DNA of 64,000 nucleotides from NCBI RefSeq assembly GCF_958405895.1, contig NZ_CATZAR010000007.1; one strand, written 5' to 3'. The notes under the pieces are model-generated. The model saw only the letters and a program-made list of their open reading frames with translations, did not search any database and had not been told where the DNA came from. Made by a program: the position numbers and the translations under genes. How positions within the stretch are numbered: the first letter of the stretch is position 1; each line of letters starts with the position of its first letter. Origin of the DNA: Ralstonia thomasii. GTDB taxonomy: Bacteria; Pseudomonadota; Gammaproteobacteria; Burkholderiales; Burkholderiaceae. Shown here one piece after another: positions 11,629 through 20,444 of this stretch.

Positions 11629-11658
11629 AAAAAAGGCGACCCTCGGATCGCCTTTTTT
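11629..11658 (+). terminator. Bidirectional intrinsic terminator after glpK
   Basis: An 11-bp stem AAAAAAGGCGA / TCGCCTTTTTT with an eight-base loop, ending in six T residues on the plus strand and, read in reverse, also in a T-run. It lies between the convergent ends of glpK and the minus-strand gene at 11677, so it can serve both. Confidence 0.85.
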
Positions 11659-11676
11659 CATGGTTCGGCCGGCGGC

Positions 11677-12042
11677 TTACTTGCCTTCGCTGTTCGGCGT
11701 CTGGGCGGGCCCGCCTTGTTCGCTCATCGCTTCCTTGCGCTTGGCGCGAGCTTCCTTCTTCTCGGCCTTGCGGTTAGCCTTGGCAGCCTTCTTTTCTTCC
11801 TTGTAGGCAGCCTTGGCGTCGGACTTGCGAGCCTTGTATTCGTCGCTCGCGGCCTTGTCGTCAATGCGCTTCTGAACCAGCGGGTCAGACGACGAAGTGG
11901 CCGGCCCGTCTTGCGGGGCGGTCTGCACGGTGCCGGTGGTCTGCGGTGAAGTCTGGGGTGCCGGCGTCATCTGTGCGAAAGCAGCCGACGCAGCAAACGT
12001 GGCGGCAACGGCAAGGGCGGTTTTCAGGCGCTGTTCAATCAT
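11677..12042 (-). CDS. Small secreted Lys/Ala-rich protein
   Basis: A 121-residue protein with a clear Sec signal peptide (MIEQRLKTALAVAATFAASA, cleavage after AFA at about residue 23). The mature part begins with a Pro/Thr/Gln-rich stretch and then a long run of alternating Lys, Glu, Ala and Arg (about residues 60-110), predicted as a highly charged alpha-helix or coiled coil resembling TolA-type linkers. The ATG at 12042 is preceded by AGGAG; the open frame upstream of it is not credible. No catalytic motif is visible. Probably a periplasmic envelope protein of unknown function, seen as a hypothetical protein in this genus. Confidence 0.75.
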   Translation of the reverse strand: MIEQRLKTALAVAATFAASAAFAQMTPAPQTSPQTTGTVQTAPQDGPATSSSDPLVQKRIDDKAASDEYKARKSDAKAAYKEEKKAAKANRKAEKKEARAKRKEAMSEQGGPAQTPNSEGK

Positions 12043-12232
12043 GGTTGAGCTCCTTCTTTTACAAAAACACGGAATGGACGGACCACATAAGCGGCGCGCG
12101 AAGCACCCGAAGTGATCTCGGCGTACATCAACGGCGCACGCCGGGCGTTGCAAATCACAACACCCATCCCTTCGCAAGAAGCGCTCCCGGCCCATCGACT
12201 ACACTGCGCGCTCTCTCTTCCCTCACTACGCC

Positions 12233-12859
12233 GTGTCCGATCCCGCCCCCGATTTCGTCCTGCTCGATCCACCCGCCGACGCCCTGCCGTTGGACGCGGA
12301 CGCCGTTGCCCTTCATGTCGCGAGCGTGCAGCGCTGGCTGGAAGACGCCGTCATCGGCCTGAACCTCTGCCCGTTCGCCAAGGCCGTCCACGTCAAGCGG
12401 CAGGTCCGATACGCCGTCAGCCGCGCCACGATGGACGGCGACGTGCTCGACCACCTGCGTGCCGAAGCCGATCTGCTGCACACCACCCCCGCCGCACAGA
12501 TCGACACCACGCTGCTGATCGTCCCCGCCCTGGCCGATTTCCTCGATTTCCACTCGCTTACGGAGCGCGCCGAATCGCTGCTCGCCAAGGCCGGCTACGA
12601 AGGCGAGCTGCAACTGGCCAGCTTCCACCCCGATTTCGTCTTCGCCGATGCCGAGCCGGACGACATCGCCAACGCCACCAACCGCGCGCCCCTCCCGATC
12701 CTGCATCTGCTGCGCGAAGACAGCATCGCCCGCGCCGCCGCGGCCGTGCCCGACGCAGCGGACATCTACGAGCGAAATATCGCGACGATGGAAAAGCTGG
12801 GCCCCGAAGGCTGGGCAGAAATGGCAAAGAAGTTCGGCAAGACACCGCCCCGCGATTAA
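12233..12859 (+). CDS. DUF1415 family protein
   Basis: A 208-residue cytoplasmic protein with the hallmarks of the DUF1415 family: the early motif GLNLCPFAKAV, a central LIVPALADFLDF segment, the SFHPDFVFA stretch and the C-terminal ERNIATMEKLGPEGW. The conserved Cys-Pro-Phe and the His/Asp of FHPD may be functional, but no activity is established for the family. The start is a GTG at 12233 with a weak upstream purine tract. Divergent from the secreted protein at 12042, with a 190-base gap that should hold both promoters. Convergent with opgD across repeat copy A. Confidence 0.85.
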   Translation: MSDPAPDFVLLDPPADALPLDADAVALHVASVQRWLEDAVIGLNLCPFAKAVHVKRQVRYAVSRATMDGDVLDHLRAEADLLHTTPAAQIDTTLLIVPALADFLDFHSLTERAESLLAKAGYEGELQLASFHPDFVFADAEPDDIANATNRAPLPILHLLREDSIARAAAAVPDAADIYERNIATMEKLGPEGWAEMAKKFGKTPPRD

Positions 12860-12892
12860 CCAACTGACCAAAGGCAGCGACGGTTTGGCCGT

Positions 12893-13102
12893 CCCTGCCC
12901 TAGATGGCGCCTTGAATTTCTGTGAGCGGGCGGAAAAAGGAAGGAGGCCTGTCTGAGCGCAGCGAGTTTGCCTCCTTCCCCGCACGGTCACATAAATTCA
13001 AGGGGAAGTCGCCATCTCGGGCGCGCATTTCTTTGCTTACTTTCTTTGGGCAAGACCAAAGAAAGTGAGTCAGCCCCGGCAGGGGATGAAACAAGAGATG
13101 GA
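12893..13102 (+). repeat. Two-hairpin extragenic repeat, copy A
   Basis: First of four copies of a roughly 210-bp element. Part one is a long imperfect hairpin: GATGGCG...CTTGAATTT on the left arm pairs with AAATTCAAG...CGCCATC on the right, and the inner arm GGAAGGAGGC pairs with GCCTCCTTCC around the conserved loop TGTCTGAGCGCAGCGAG. Part two is a second hairpin ACTTTCTTTGG-GCAAGA-CCAAAGAAAGT (13041-13065 region), followed by GTGAGTCAGCCCCGGCAGGGG. It fills the convergent gap between the DUF1415 gene and opgD. Confidence 0.85.
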
Positions 13103-13143
13103 CCGGCACCAGCCATAAAAGCCGACGCCCCAAGAAACGACGC

Positions 13144-14757
13144 TCACACGCCTCGATCCACCGGCGGCGTCCACTGATACGCCCAAGTCTCAGAAAGCAA
13201 CCGCTCCCCCGACTGCAACGTCAGCAACAACTCAATCGGCGCATTGCTCGCATCCGGCACCACATCAAACATTGCCCGGACACCATCGATGCTCGCCAGC
13301 GGCCGCGCCGACGCAATCTCCACCCGCCCGCGCGAGGCGCGTATGACAGGCTCCACAGTCGACCCCGCCGTGCTGCGCCCCAGCCGCGACAGCTCACCGC
13401 CGGCAAAGTCGACGACAAACCGCCACGAGAAGTATTTGCGCGGCTGCCCCACCACGCCGCCAATGCCCGTACGCGTCGCCACCACCCGCGCCAGTGGCGA
13501 GGCCGCTGCGGGCTGCGCGCCCCACGTCAGCCGATAACCGAACGCCAGTTCCTGCCCGGCATGCGGCGCAACGGCGGGCCGCCAGAAGGCGACGATGTTG
13601 TCGAAGGTTTCATCGTTGGCCGACAGCTCCACCAATTCGACCGCGCCCTCGCCCCAGTCATGCGTGGGCTCGACCCACACGCTCGGGCGCTTCTCGTAGA
13701 ACACGCCGTCATCCTGGTAATGATCGGGATTGCGATCGCGCTGCAGCAGGCCGAAGCCACGCGGGCTGTCGTCGGCAAAGCGCTGGCTGCGCAGCACGGG
13801 CGGATTGGCCAGCGGCCGCCAGATCCACTCGCCCGAGCCACGCCAGATGGCCAGGCCATCGGAATCATGGATTTCCGGGCGCCAGTCCGATGCGCGCCAG
13901 CGACGTGCGGCGCTATGGCGATCGCCGGCGCGGTCGGTGCGGTCGTTCTCGCCGTAGAGGAACATGCTGGTCAGCGGCGCGATGCCCAGACGCTCGATCG
14001 GCTTGCGCACGTAGAGCGTGGCGGCCACGTCCATCACGAGCGTGTCGCCGGGGCGGATGTCGAAGCGGTAGATGCCGGCCACGCTCGGAGAATCGAGCAG
14101 CGCATAGACGCGCGCCGTATCGGCATCGGCGGCCGGGCGCACCAGCCAGAATTCAGTGAAGTCCGGAAACTCTTCTGCGCGAGGCAACCCCGTATCAATC
14201 GCCAGGCCGCGCGCCGACATGCCGTATTGCCACTGCCCGCCGACGGCGCGAAAGTAGCTGGCACCCAGGAAGGCCGTCACATCGCGCGTCGGGTCCGCCT
14301 TGGTCGTCAGCCGAAAACCGGCGAAACCGAGATCGGCCGGCAGCGCCTGGTGATCCAGTCCGCTCTTGCCGTAATCGAACATGGCCGGGTCGTAGGCAAT
14401 CAGGCGGGCATGGCCGTCCACCACCTCGTGCATCTGGACAGCCGACTTGAAGAACAGCCCGAGGTGGAAGAACTTGGCCTCGAACGGCAAGTGCTGGCCG
14501 GCCCACAATGCGTGATCGGGGCGATAGCCAATCGATTGATAGCCGTCCCAGCCAAGCGTGACCAGCGGCTTGGGCAACTGCGTGCTGCGGGGCCGGTATG
14601 GCCTTGTGGCCAAGGCCCGGGCACGCGCCAGCAGGCGGGCTTCGTCAAACGGTTCGGGGGCGCCAGCGGCGGTGCCGGGCGTGGCGCTGCGGGACAAACC
14701 AGGAGCCAGGGCAAGCAGCCCGGCGGCCAACTGCTTGAGCAGGTCGCGACGGTGCAT
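13144..14757 (-). CDS. opgD: Periplasmic glucans biosynthesis protein OpgD/MdoD
   Basis: A 537-residue OpgD/OpgG-family protein, which acts in the periplasm on the beta-glucan backbone of osmoregulated periplasmic glucans. The start at 14757 gives a Tat-type signal (MHRRDLLKQLAAGLLALAPG), as in E. coli OpgD; starts further upstream would bury the twin arginine. Family stretches include YRPDHALWAG, LPFEAKFFHLG, AVQMHEVVDGHARLIAYDP, TSMFLYGEND and RNPDHYQDDGVFYEKRPSVWVEP. Length is close to E. coli OpgD (551). No Shine-Dalgarno sequence is obvious at 14757. Opg genes are not seen next to it, so it stands alone. It is divergent from the AGE-family gene across a 275-base gap. Confidence 0.92.
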   Translation of the reverse strand: MHRRDLLKQLAAGLLALAPGLSRSATPGTAAGAPEPFDEARLLARARALATRPYRPRSTQLPKPLVTLGWDGYQSIGYRPDHALWAGQHLPFEAKFFHLGLFFKSAVQMHEVVDGHARLIAYDPAMFDYGKSGLDHQALPADLGFAGFRLTTKADPTRDVTAFLGASYFRAVGGQWQYGMSARGLAIDTGLPRAEEFPDFTEFWLVRPAADADTARVYALLDSPSVAGIYRFDIRPGDTLVMDVAATLYVRKPIERLGIAPLTSMFLYGENDRTDRAGDRHSAARRWRASDWRPEIHDSDGLAIWRGSGEWIWRPLANPPVLRSQRFADDSPRGFGLLQRDRNPDHYQDDGVFYEKRPSVWVEPTHDWGEGAVELVELSANDETFDNIVAFWRPAVAPHAGQELAFGYRLTWGAQPAAASPLARVVATRTGIGGVVGQPRKYFSWRFVVDFAGGELSRLGRSTAGSTVEPVIRASRGRVEIASARPLASIDGVRAMFDVVPDASNAPIELLLTLQSGERLLSETWAYQWTPPVDRGV

Positions 14758-15032
14758 GGATGGGGGCAGGACCAGGGGATGAGCCAGGGGTGATTCATCT
14801 TCGCACAACCCACGCCCAGGCAGCATCCGGTAAAAACCTTTCATTGGACCCACAACCCTGCGCCGTGACCGGGATTGCGCCAGTTGTGCGTGGCGCGGGG
14901 CCGCCAGTTGGAGCACAATCCCGGGTCTGTTCGCATGTACAACGCATATACGTCGCCTATGGTGAACAGAACAGATTCGAGCAATCGGCCTGGCTAAACG
15001 GGTCGACGCCCGCCACGATCATCACGGCGCCC

Positions 15033-16274
15033 ATGCTTTCACAATCCTCCACGCCCCCGCTGCCCGATACGGCCTCGACCGAACCGTCCCCCGCCATTGC
15101 GGCTGCGCTGGAGTCATTCGGCCGCTACTACGACGACGTCCTGCTGCCCATGTGGCTGGGGCCCGGCTGGAATGCACAGGCCGGCCTCTGCTATGAGGCG
15201 CTCATCGTCGACAACGGCGCGCTGGTGCCGGCATCCACCGCGCGCTACCGGGCGATGGCGTGTGCGCGGCAGCTGTATACCTTCGCGCGTGCCACACAGC
15301 TCTCCAGGCGCCACCGCGATCTCTGCGCCGAACGCGCCGCTGCCCTGTGCCACGCGCTGGACACGCGCTTTCGCGACACGATCCACGGCGGCTGGCTGTT
15401 TGCGATCGACAGTGCGCTGGCCCCGCACGACACCACCAAGGATCTGTACACGCACGCGTTCGTGCTGTTTGCCGCCGCACACTGGCTTGCCGTGAGCGGC
15501 GACCCACGTGCGGCCGCGCTGATGCATGACGCGCACGACGTGATCGCCCGCAGCTTTGCGCGGGCCGGGGTCAAACCGCTGCCGGTCGCGTCCATGGACG
15601 CCAGGTTCAGCACCACGCTGGCCGGCGTCGCGCAGAACCCCGTGATGCACCTGACCGAGGCCTACTTGGCCGCCGCCGCGCTCGACGAACCGCCCGCCTG
15701 GGCCGAGACCGGGGTGCGCACGCTGGCCGAGGGCATCCTCGCGCGCTTCATCGACACGCGCACGGGCAGCATCGCCGAGTTACCGATCGACGAGGCCAGC
15801 ACCGACAACCGCATCGAACCCGGTCACCAGTTCGAATGGTTCTACCTCGTACGCGCGCACGCCGATGTCTTTACGCGCTCCGAAGCCGGCCTCCATCTGG
15901 CCGAGAGCCTTGCCCGCGCGGTGGACGCAGCCTGCGCCGACGGCGTGGATGCCGACACCCAGGGCGTGTGCCTGTCGCTCAATCTGGACGGCACGATGCG
16001 CGACGCCAGCCAGCGCATCTGGGCGCAGACCGAATACGGCCGCGCCCTCGCGCTGTGCACCGAAACGCAGGGCGCCATGCTCGCGCGCCTGCTGCCGGTG
16101 TGGTCGGCGCGCTTCCTGCACGCACAAGGCTGGAACGAGGTCATCGACCCGGCCGGCCAGCGCCTGCGTGCCGACATGCCGTCGAGCACGCCATACCACA
16201 TCACCACCTTTTACGAGGCGGCCCGCAGTTCGCTGTCCGGCTCGCCCGCACGTTGTACCCAAGCTGTTGAATGA
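15033..16274 (+). CDS. AGE-family epimerase/isomerase (N-acylglucosamine 2-epimerase-like)
   Basis: A 413-residue protein of the AGE/YihS/mannose-isomerase superfamily, an (alpha/alpha)6 barrel acting on sugars. Recognisable features are GLCYEALIVDNG, the RAMACARQLYTFARA helix, the KDLYTHAFVLFAAAHW motif, IEPGHQFEW (His probably catalytic) and the later QRIWAQTEYGRA segment. The family interconverts aldoses and ketoses or epimerises at C2; the substrate cannot be told from sequence. The ATG at 15033 fits the family start; an upstream open frame reads through the promoter region. Its stop overlaps the MHS transporter start (ATGA), which suggests they are one operon and that the transporter brings in a related substrate. 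Confidence 0.82.
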   Translation: MLSQSSTPPLPDTASTEPSPAIAAALESFGRYYDDVLLPMWLGPGWNAQAGLCYEALIVDNGALVPASTARYRAMACARQLYTFARATQLSRRHRDLCAERAAALCHALDTRFRDTIHGGWLFAIDSALAPHDTTKDLYTHAFVLFAAAHWLAVSGDPRAAALMHDAHDVIARSFARAGVKPLPVASMDARFSTTLAGVAQNPVMHLTEAYLAAAALDEPPAWAETGVRTLAEGILARFIDTRTGSIAELPIDEASTDNRIEPGHQFEWFYLVRAHADVFTRSEAGLHLAESLARAVDAACADGVDADTQGVCLSLNLDGTMRDASQRIWAQTEYGRALALCTETQGAMLARLLPVWSARFLHAQGWNEVIDPAGQRLRADMPSSTPYHITTFYEAARSSLSGSPARCTQAVE

Positions 16275-17584
16275 CATCCACCATGCATACCACCAACCCC
16301 AATGAATCCAAGGCTCGCACCGTCTTCCGGGTGGTCAGCGGCAACTTCCTGGAGATGTACGACTTCATGGTCTACGGCTATTACGCCAAGGCCATTGCCG
16401 ACACCTTCTTCCCCGCCGGCAACGAGTTCCTCTCGCTGATGCTGTCGCTGGTGACCTTTGGCGCCGGCTTCCTGATGCGGCCCCTGGGGGCAATCTTCCT
16501 GGGCGCGTACATCGACCGTCACGGCCGCCGCACAGGGCTGATCGTCACGCTGGCGCTCATGGCCTGCGGCACGCTGCTGATCGCGCTGGTGCCAAGCTAC
16601 GCCACCATCGGGCTGGCGGCGCCGCTGCTGGTCCTGATCGGCCGTTTGCTGCAGGGCTTTTCGGCCGGCGTGGAGCTGGGCGGTGTGTCGGTCTACCTGG
16701 CCGAAATCGCCACCCCGGGCAAGAAGGGCTTCTTCGTGAGCTGGCAATCGGCCAGTCAGCAGGTGGCCGTCATGTTTGCCGCGCTGCTGGGCGTGCTGAT
16801 GTCGTACCTGCTGCCGCCGTCTGAGATGAGCGCCTGGGGCTGGCGCGTGCCGTTCCTGATCGGCTGCCTGATCGTGCCGTTCCTGTTCATCATCCGCCGC
16901 TCGCTGCAAGAGACCGAAGAGTTCCAGAAGCGCAAGCACCGTCCGGACCTGCGCGCCGTGTTCCGCTCGATGGGCCAGAACTGGCGCCTGGTAGGCGCGG
17001 GCACGCTGATGGTCGTGATGACCACGGTATCGTTCTACCTGATCACAGCCTACACGCCGACCTTCGGCAAGAGCGTGCTGCACCTGTCCGACATGGACAG
17101 CCTGATCGTCACGCTGTGCGTGGGCGCCTCGAACTTCTTCTGGCTGCCGATGATGGGCGCGGTGTCTGACCGCGTCGGCCGCCGCCCGCTGCTGATCCTC
17201 TTTACCGTGCTGATGCTGGTGACGGCCTACCCGGCCATGCAGTGGCTGGTTGCTGCACCGTCGTTCGCCCGCATGCTGACCGTGCTGCTATGGCTGTCGT
17301 TCCTGTACGGCAGCTACAACGGCGCGATGGTCGTCACGCTCACCGAGATCATGCCGCCGGAAGTGCGCACCACCGGGTTCTCGCTGGCGTACAGCCTCGC
17401 CACAGCCATCTTCGGTGGCTTCACCCCGGCGATTGCCACATGGCTGATCCACGAAACGGGCAACAAGGCGATGCCGGGCGTGTGGGTGTCGTTCGCCGCG
17501 CTGTGCGGGTTGATTGCCACGCTGGCGATCGTCAAGCCGGCGGGCAGGCATGAGCATGGGGCGGGCACGGCGCCTGTGGCCTGA
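16271..17584 (+). CDS. MHS-family major facilitator transporter (citrate/tricarballylate-proton symporter type)
   Basis: A 437-residue inner-membrane MFS protein of the metabolite:H+ symporter family, with about 12 membrane segments. Signature stretches are GNFLEMYDFMVYGYYA at the N-terminus, GAGFLMRPLGAIFLGAYIDR with the loop 2-3 motif DRHGRR, the LQGFSAGVELGG motif of helix 4-5, and SDRVGRRPLL in the second half. The layout is that of CitA/TcuC-type symporters for citrate, tricarballylate or other carboxylates. It overlaps the AGE-family gene by four bases, so the true substrate may be something the epimerase can act on. Convergent with the binding-protein gene beyond a repeat-filled 676-base gap. 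Confidence 0.85.
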   Translation: MTSTMHTTNPNESKARTVFRVVSGNFLEMYDFMVYGYYAKAIADTFFPAGNEFLSLMLSLVTFGAGFLMRPLGAIFLGAYIDRHGRRTGLIVTLALMACGTLLIALVPSYATIGLAAPLLVLIGRLLQGFSAGVELGGVSVYLAEIATPGKKGFFVSWQSASQQVAVMFAALLGVLMSYLLPPSEMSAWGWRVPFLIGCLIVPFLFIIRRSLQETEEFQKRKHRPDLRAVFRSMGQNWRLVGAGTLMVVMTTVSFYLITAYTPTFGKSVLHLSDMDSLIVTLCVGASNFFWLPMMGAVSDRVGRRPLLILFTVLMLVTAYPAMQWLVAAPSFARMLTVLLWLSFLYGSYNGAMVVTLTEIMPPEVRTTGFSLAYSLATAIFGGFTPAIATWLIHETGNKAMPGVWVSFAALCGLIATLAIVKPAGRHEHGAGTAPVA

Positions 17585-17690
17585 CGGGCATTTGGGATGA
17601 AGGAACGCCTCTTGGAGGGGAATCTCTCTGAGGGTCGTTTTGATTTTCGGCTTTTGTTTTCTTCTGGGATTTTTTTGTGGCCCCCCCCTT

Positions 17691-17880
17691 TCGTTCCCTG
17701 CCGGGACCGACTCACTTTTCTTTGTCTTGCCAAAGAAAAGTAAGCAAAAGAAAGGCGCGCCCGAGATGGCGACACCCCCTTGAATTTGTGTGACCGTGCG
17801 GGGAAGGAGGCAAACTCGCTGCGCTCAGACAGCCTCCTTCCTTGATCCGCCCGCTCATAAAAATTCAAGGCGCCATCAAG
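17691..17880 (-). repeat. Two-hairpin extragenic repeat, copy B (inverted)
   Basis: Reverse-complement copy of the element. Read on the minus strand it begins with GATGGCGCCTTGAATTT, has the inner arm pair GGAAGGAGGC/GCCTCCTTCC around the conserved TCTGAGCGCAGCGAG loop, and ends with the second hairpin ACTTTTCTTTG/CAAAGAAAAGT, which is one base pair longer than in copy A through matched changes on both sides. The 106 bases before it (17585-17690) show no gene and only T- and C-rich sequence. Confidence 0.85.
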
Positions 17881-17899
17881 GGCTCAACGTCAAAAGAGA

Positions 17900-17927
17900 A
17901 AGGCCAACCCGTCGCGCGGTTGGCCTT
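17900..17927. terminator. Hairpin between repeat copies B and C
   Basis: AAGGCCAACC (17900-17909) pairs perfectly with GGTTGGCCTT (17918-17927) around an eight-base loop. A short T-containing tail (GTCGTTT) follows on the plus strand. It sits in the convergent gap after the MHS transporter gene and may be its terminator or a separate palindromic repeat. Confidence 0.5.
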
Positions 17928-17975
17928 GTCGTTTGGGCTGGCGCCCAGAGGGTGTGGCTTTTGTCTTTTGACTTT

Positions 17976-18185
17976 CCTGCCCTAGATGGCGCCTTGAATT
18001 TCTGTTGCAGGGAAGAAAAAGGAAGGGAAACTGTCTGAGCGCAGCGAGTTTTTCCCTTCCCCTCCCTGCGACAGAAATTCAAGGAGGGGGTCGCCATCTC
18101 GGGCGCGCATTTCTTTGCTTACTTTCTTTGGGCAAGACCAAAGAAAGTGAGTCAGCCCCGGCAGGGGATGAAACAAGGGATGCAC
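17976..18185 (+). repeat. Two-hairpin extragenic repeat, copy C
   Basis: Forward copy, facing copy B 95 bases away. The outer arms TTTCTGTTGCAGGGA and TCCCTGCGACAGAAA pair nearly perfectly; the inner arms are GGAAGGGAAA/TTTCCCTTCC instead of GGAAGGAGGC/GCCTCCTTCC, so both sides changed together. The second hairpin ACTTTCTTTGG/CCAAAGAAAGT is identical to copy A. The trailing segment to 18260 shows no gene. Confidence 0.85.
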
Positions 18186-18260
18186 CACCAGCAAAGAACC
18201 CCCCGTTCCTCCTCACTCCCAACCCCGCCATTCAGCACAACAAGCTTCACGCGCCCAGCG

Positions 18261-19400
18261 TTACTGAATCACCATCCCATTCGGCCCCACCACGCCCAAC
18301 TCCACATAGTGCGAGCCCGGACGCGTGCGGTCGGAAAAGTCCACCATAAACCCGCCGCCAACATCGAAGTTGCGCAGGTGGGCCAGCTCGCGGCGCACCT
18401 GGTCGCGCGTGGGCTTGGGGCCGGCGCGGCGCACGGCTTCGGCCAGCACCTTCGCGGCCACAAAGCCTTCCACCGCCCGGAATGAAAGTTCGACATCCTT
18501 GGCGCCCACGGCCGCGCGTGCGCGGTTGAATTCGCGGATGACGGGGTTCACGCCCTTGCCGGGGTTCGGCATCACGAGCGCCAGCGAATAGCCGCGCACC
18601 GCGTCGATGCCGGCCACCCGGAGCAGGATGCCCGGATCAATCGACGACAGGCCCAGCAGTTGCGCGCCGCCACCGCGCGCGCGGTATTGCTTGATGAACT
18701 GCGCGGCGGGTTCGGCCGTGGCGCCCAGGAAGATGGCCTGCACATCGGCGCCGAGCAGCTTGTCGACGGCGGCGCTCACCGAAGCCGTATTGCGTGGGTA
18801 CGAAGCCGTGCCGCCCATCGTGAGTTTGTACGGCTTGAGCGCGCGCTCCACGCCTGCCAGCACCTCCTTGCCGAGCGCATCGTCCTGATACAGCACGCCG
18901 ATGCGCGTGACGCCAATGGTAACGAGCGCGCTCACCATCTTGTCGATCTCTTGCCGGTAGCTGGCCTTGATGGGAAACACCAGCGGATCGCCGGTCATGC
19001 TGGACGCCCCGGTGGCCGGCCCAACCAGCGGCAGGTTGGCTTCGGTCAGCACGCCGCTGCGCATGAGCGCTTCCACATTGGCGGTGCCGACCACGGTAAG
19101 CGCCGCCACCGGGTTGTCGATCTTGGCCATGTCGCGCACGTTGCGGACGGTCTGTTCGACCTTCTGCTCGTCGTCACGGGCGACCAGGCGAATGGTCTCG
19201 CCGTTGATACCGCCGTCCAGGTTGAGCCAGTCGAAATACAGCCGCGCGCCCGCATTGAGCGCCCGCCCCGTCGCGGCTTGCGTGCCGGACAGCGGCAAAG
19301 ACTGGATGATGCTGATGTCGGCGTGGGCCGCTGGCGCTGTCAACGCGGCCATGCATGCCACACACGCGGCAAGCGCGGCCCACGGCCGCAAGCACCCCAT
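18261..19400 (-). CDS. Branched-chain amino acid-type ABC substrate-binding protein
   Basis: A periplasmic binding protein of the Leu/Ile/Val type (Peripla_BP_6), about 379 residues. The signal peptide is MGCLRPWAALAACVACMAAL with cleavage after AHA; the mature protein starts DISIIQSLPLSGTQAATG, the usual first strand and ligand loop, and contains the VVGTANVEALM and VGPATGASSM hinge regions. The ATG at 19400 is preceded by GGAG; an ATG at 19445 would lengthen the n-region by 15 residues. No permease or ATPase genes are nearby, so it is an orphan that must borrow a LIV-type transporter or act as a sensor partner. Divergent from an AraC regulator. Confidence 0.85.
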   Translation of the reverse strand: MGCLRPWAALAACVACMAALTAPAAHADISIIQSLPLSGTQAATGRALNAGARLYFDWLNLDGGINGETIRLVARDDEQKVEQTVRNVRDMAKIDNPVAALTVVGTANVEALMRSGVLTEANLPLVGPATGASSMTGDPLVFPIKASYRQEIDKMVSALVTIGVTRIGVLYQDDALGKEVLAGVERALKPYKLTMGGTASYPRNTASVSAAVDKLLGADVQAIFLGATAEPAAQFIKQYRARGGGAQLLGLSSIDPGILLRVAGIDAVRGYSLALVMPNPGKGVNPVIREFNRARAAVGAKDVELSFRAVEGFVAAKVLAEAVRRAGPKPTRDQVRRELAHLRNFDVGGGFMVDFSDRTRPGSHYVELGVVGPNGMVIQ

Positions 19401-19638
19401 CGCTCCGCGCGCCCCCCGGCTACGCGTGTGATTTCCCGTTTGCATTGTTCGCACCCATGTCGCCGCGTGCCTCCTGGGCAACGGCGTTTTTTTTTGTCGA
19501 GACCGCTTCGGCGGTCCGCTTTCTAGTGTGGCGCCCACCCTCGTCGACGCCGGGCGATAGCCTGCCATCGACCTCCGGCTTCCACAAGTCCTGCCGGCGC
19601 ATTTACACTGGCCCGACTGTTTCTGTCGCGAACCCGCC

Positions 19639-20436
19639 ATGCCACAGCGCCTCCTGCCTACCGATATCGAAGGCCGCACGCCGCCCTCCGCGGCGCACCC
19701 GGTGCGGCTCTACACGCGGCAGATGGAGGCCAATACGCGGTTTCCGCGCCACACGCATCCGTGGGCGCAGGTGGCGTATAGCCACAACAGCGTGCTGCGC
19801 GTGCAGGCGGGCGACACCGCCTGGGTGGTGCCGCCCTCGCGGGCGATCTGGATTCCGCCCGGCATCGAGCACGAGGTGTGGGTGGTCGAGGCCGCCTTCC
19901 TGCGCACGCTGTACGCTGACCCGTCCGTGGTGACGGGCGCGTTGGCGCAGTGCCGCGTGATGGAGGTGTCGCCGCTGCTGCGCGAGCTGATTGCCGCGAT
20001 GGACGTCCGCCAGCCGCTGCCGGCCGCGCGCGAGCAGGCGCTGGCCATGCTCATCCTCGACGAGCTGCGCCGCAGCGCCCCGCTGCCGCTGGATCTGCCG
20101 ATGCCCACCGACAAGCGCCTGCGCGCCCTGTGCGAACGCGTGATGGCCGACCCCGGCACCCCGCTCACCTTCGACGCGCTCGCCCGCGATGTGGGCGCCA
20201 GCGCACGCACGCTGGCGCGGCGCTTCCGAGACGAACTGGGTGTGAGCTTTTCGCAGTGGCGCCAGCAGGCCGTGCTCGCCAGCGCCATCCCGATGATGTC
20301 GCAGGGGATGCCGCTGTCGCGCGTGGCGCAGGAACTGGGCTACAACAGCCAGAGCGCGTTCTCTGCGATGTTCCGCCGGGCGTTCGGCAGCAGCCCGAGC
20401 GCGTTTCTGCATCGGCCAGGCGGCGACGAGACCTAG
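19639..20436 (+). CDS. AraC-family transcriptional regulator with cupin domain
   Basis: A 265-residue regulator. The N-terminal cupin (residues about 20-95) has FPRHTHPWAQVAYSHNSVLRV and PPSRAIWIPPGIEHEVWV, the His-rich metal or ligand strands. The C-terminal AraC/XylS DNA-binding domain (about 165-262) has two helix-turn-helix units: FDALARDVGASARTLARRFRDELG and MPLSRVAQELGYNSQSAFSAMFRRAFG. This arrangement matches NimR/YqhC-like regulators. It is divergent from the orphan binding protein, its most likely target. The 238-base intergenic region contains the palindrome GACCGC-TTCG-GCGGTC at 19501-19516. Confidence 0.9.
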   Translation: MPQRLLPTDIEGRTPPSAAHPVRLYTRQMEANTRFPRHTHPWAQVAYSHNSVLRVQAGDTAWVVPPSRAIWIPPGIEHEVWVVEAAFLRTLYADPSVVTGALAQCRVMEVSPLLRELIAAMDVRQPLPAAREQALAMLILDELRRSAPLPLDLPMPTDKRLRALCERVMADPGTPLTFDALARDVGASARTLARRFRDELGVSFSQWRQQAVLASAIPMMSQGMPLSRVAQELGYNSQSAFSAMFRRAFGSSPSAFLHRPGGDET

Positions 20437-20444
20437 CTGCCCCG

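Noticed and set aside
12893..18185. Repeat copies as insertion sequences or CRISPR arrays
   Set aside because: No transposase reading frame, no terminal repeats with target-site duplications noticed, and no regular spacer pattern; they are structured extragenic repeats.
19485..19516. The T-run and palindrome near 19,500 as an intrinsic terminator
   Set aside because: The T-run precedes the palindrome on the plus strand, and on the minus strand the stem is followed by A residues, so neither direction gives stem then T-run; the flanking genes are also divergent.
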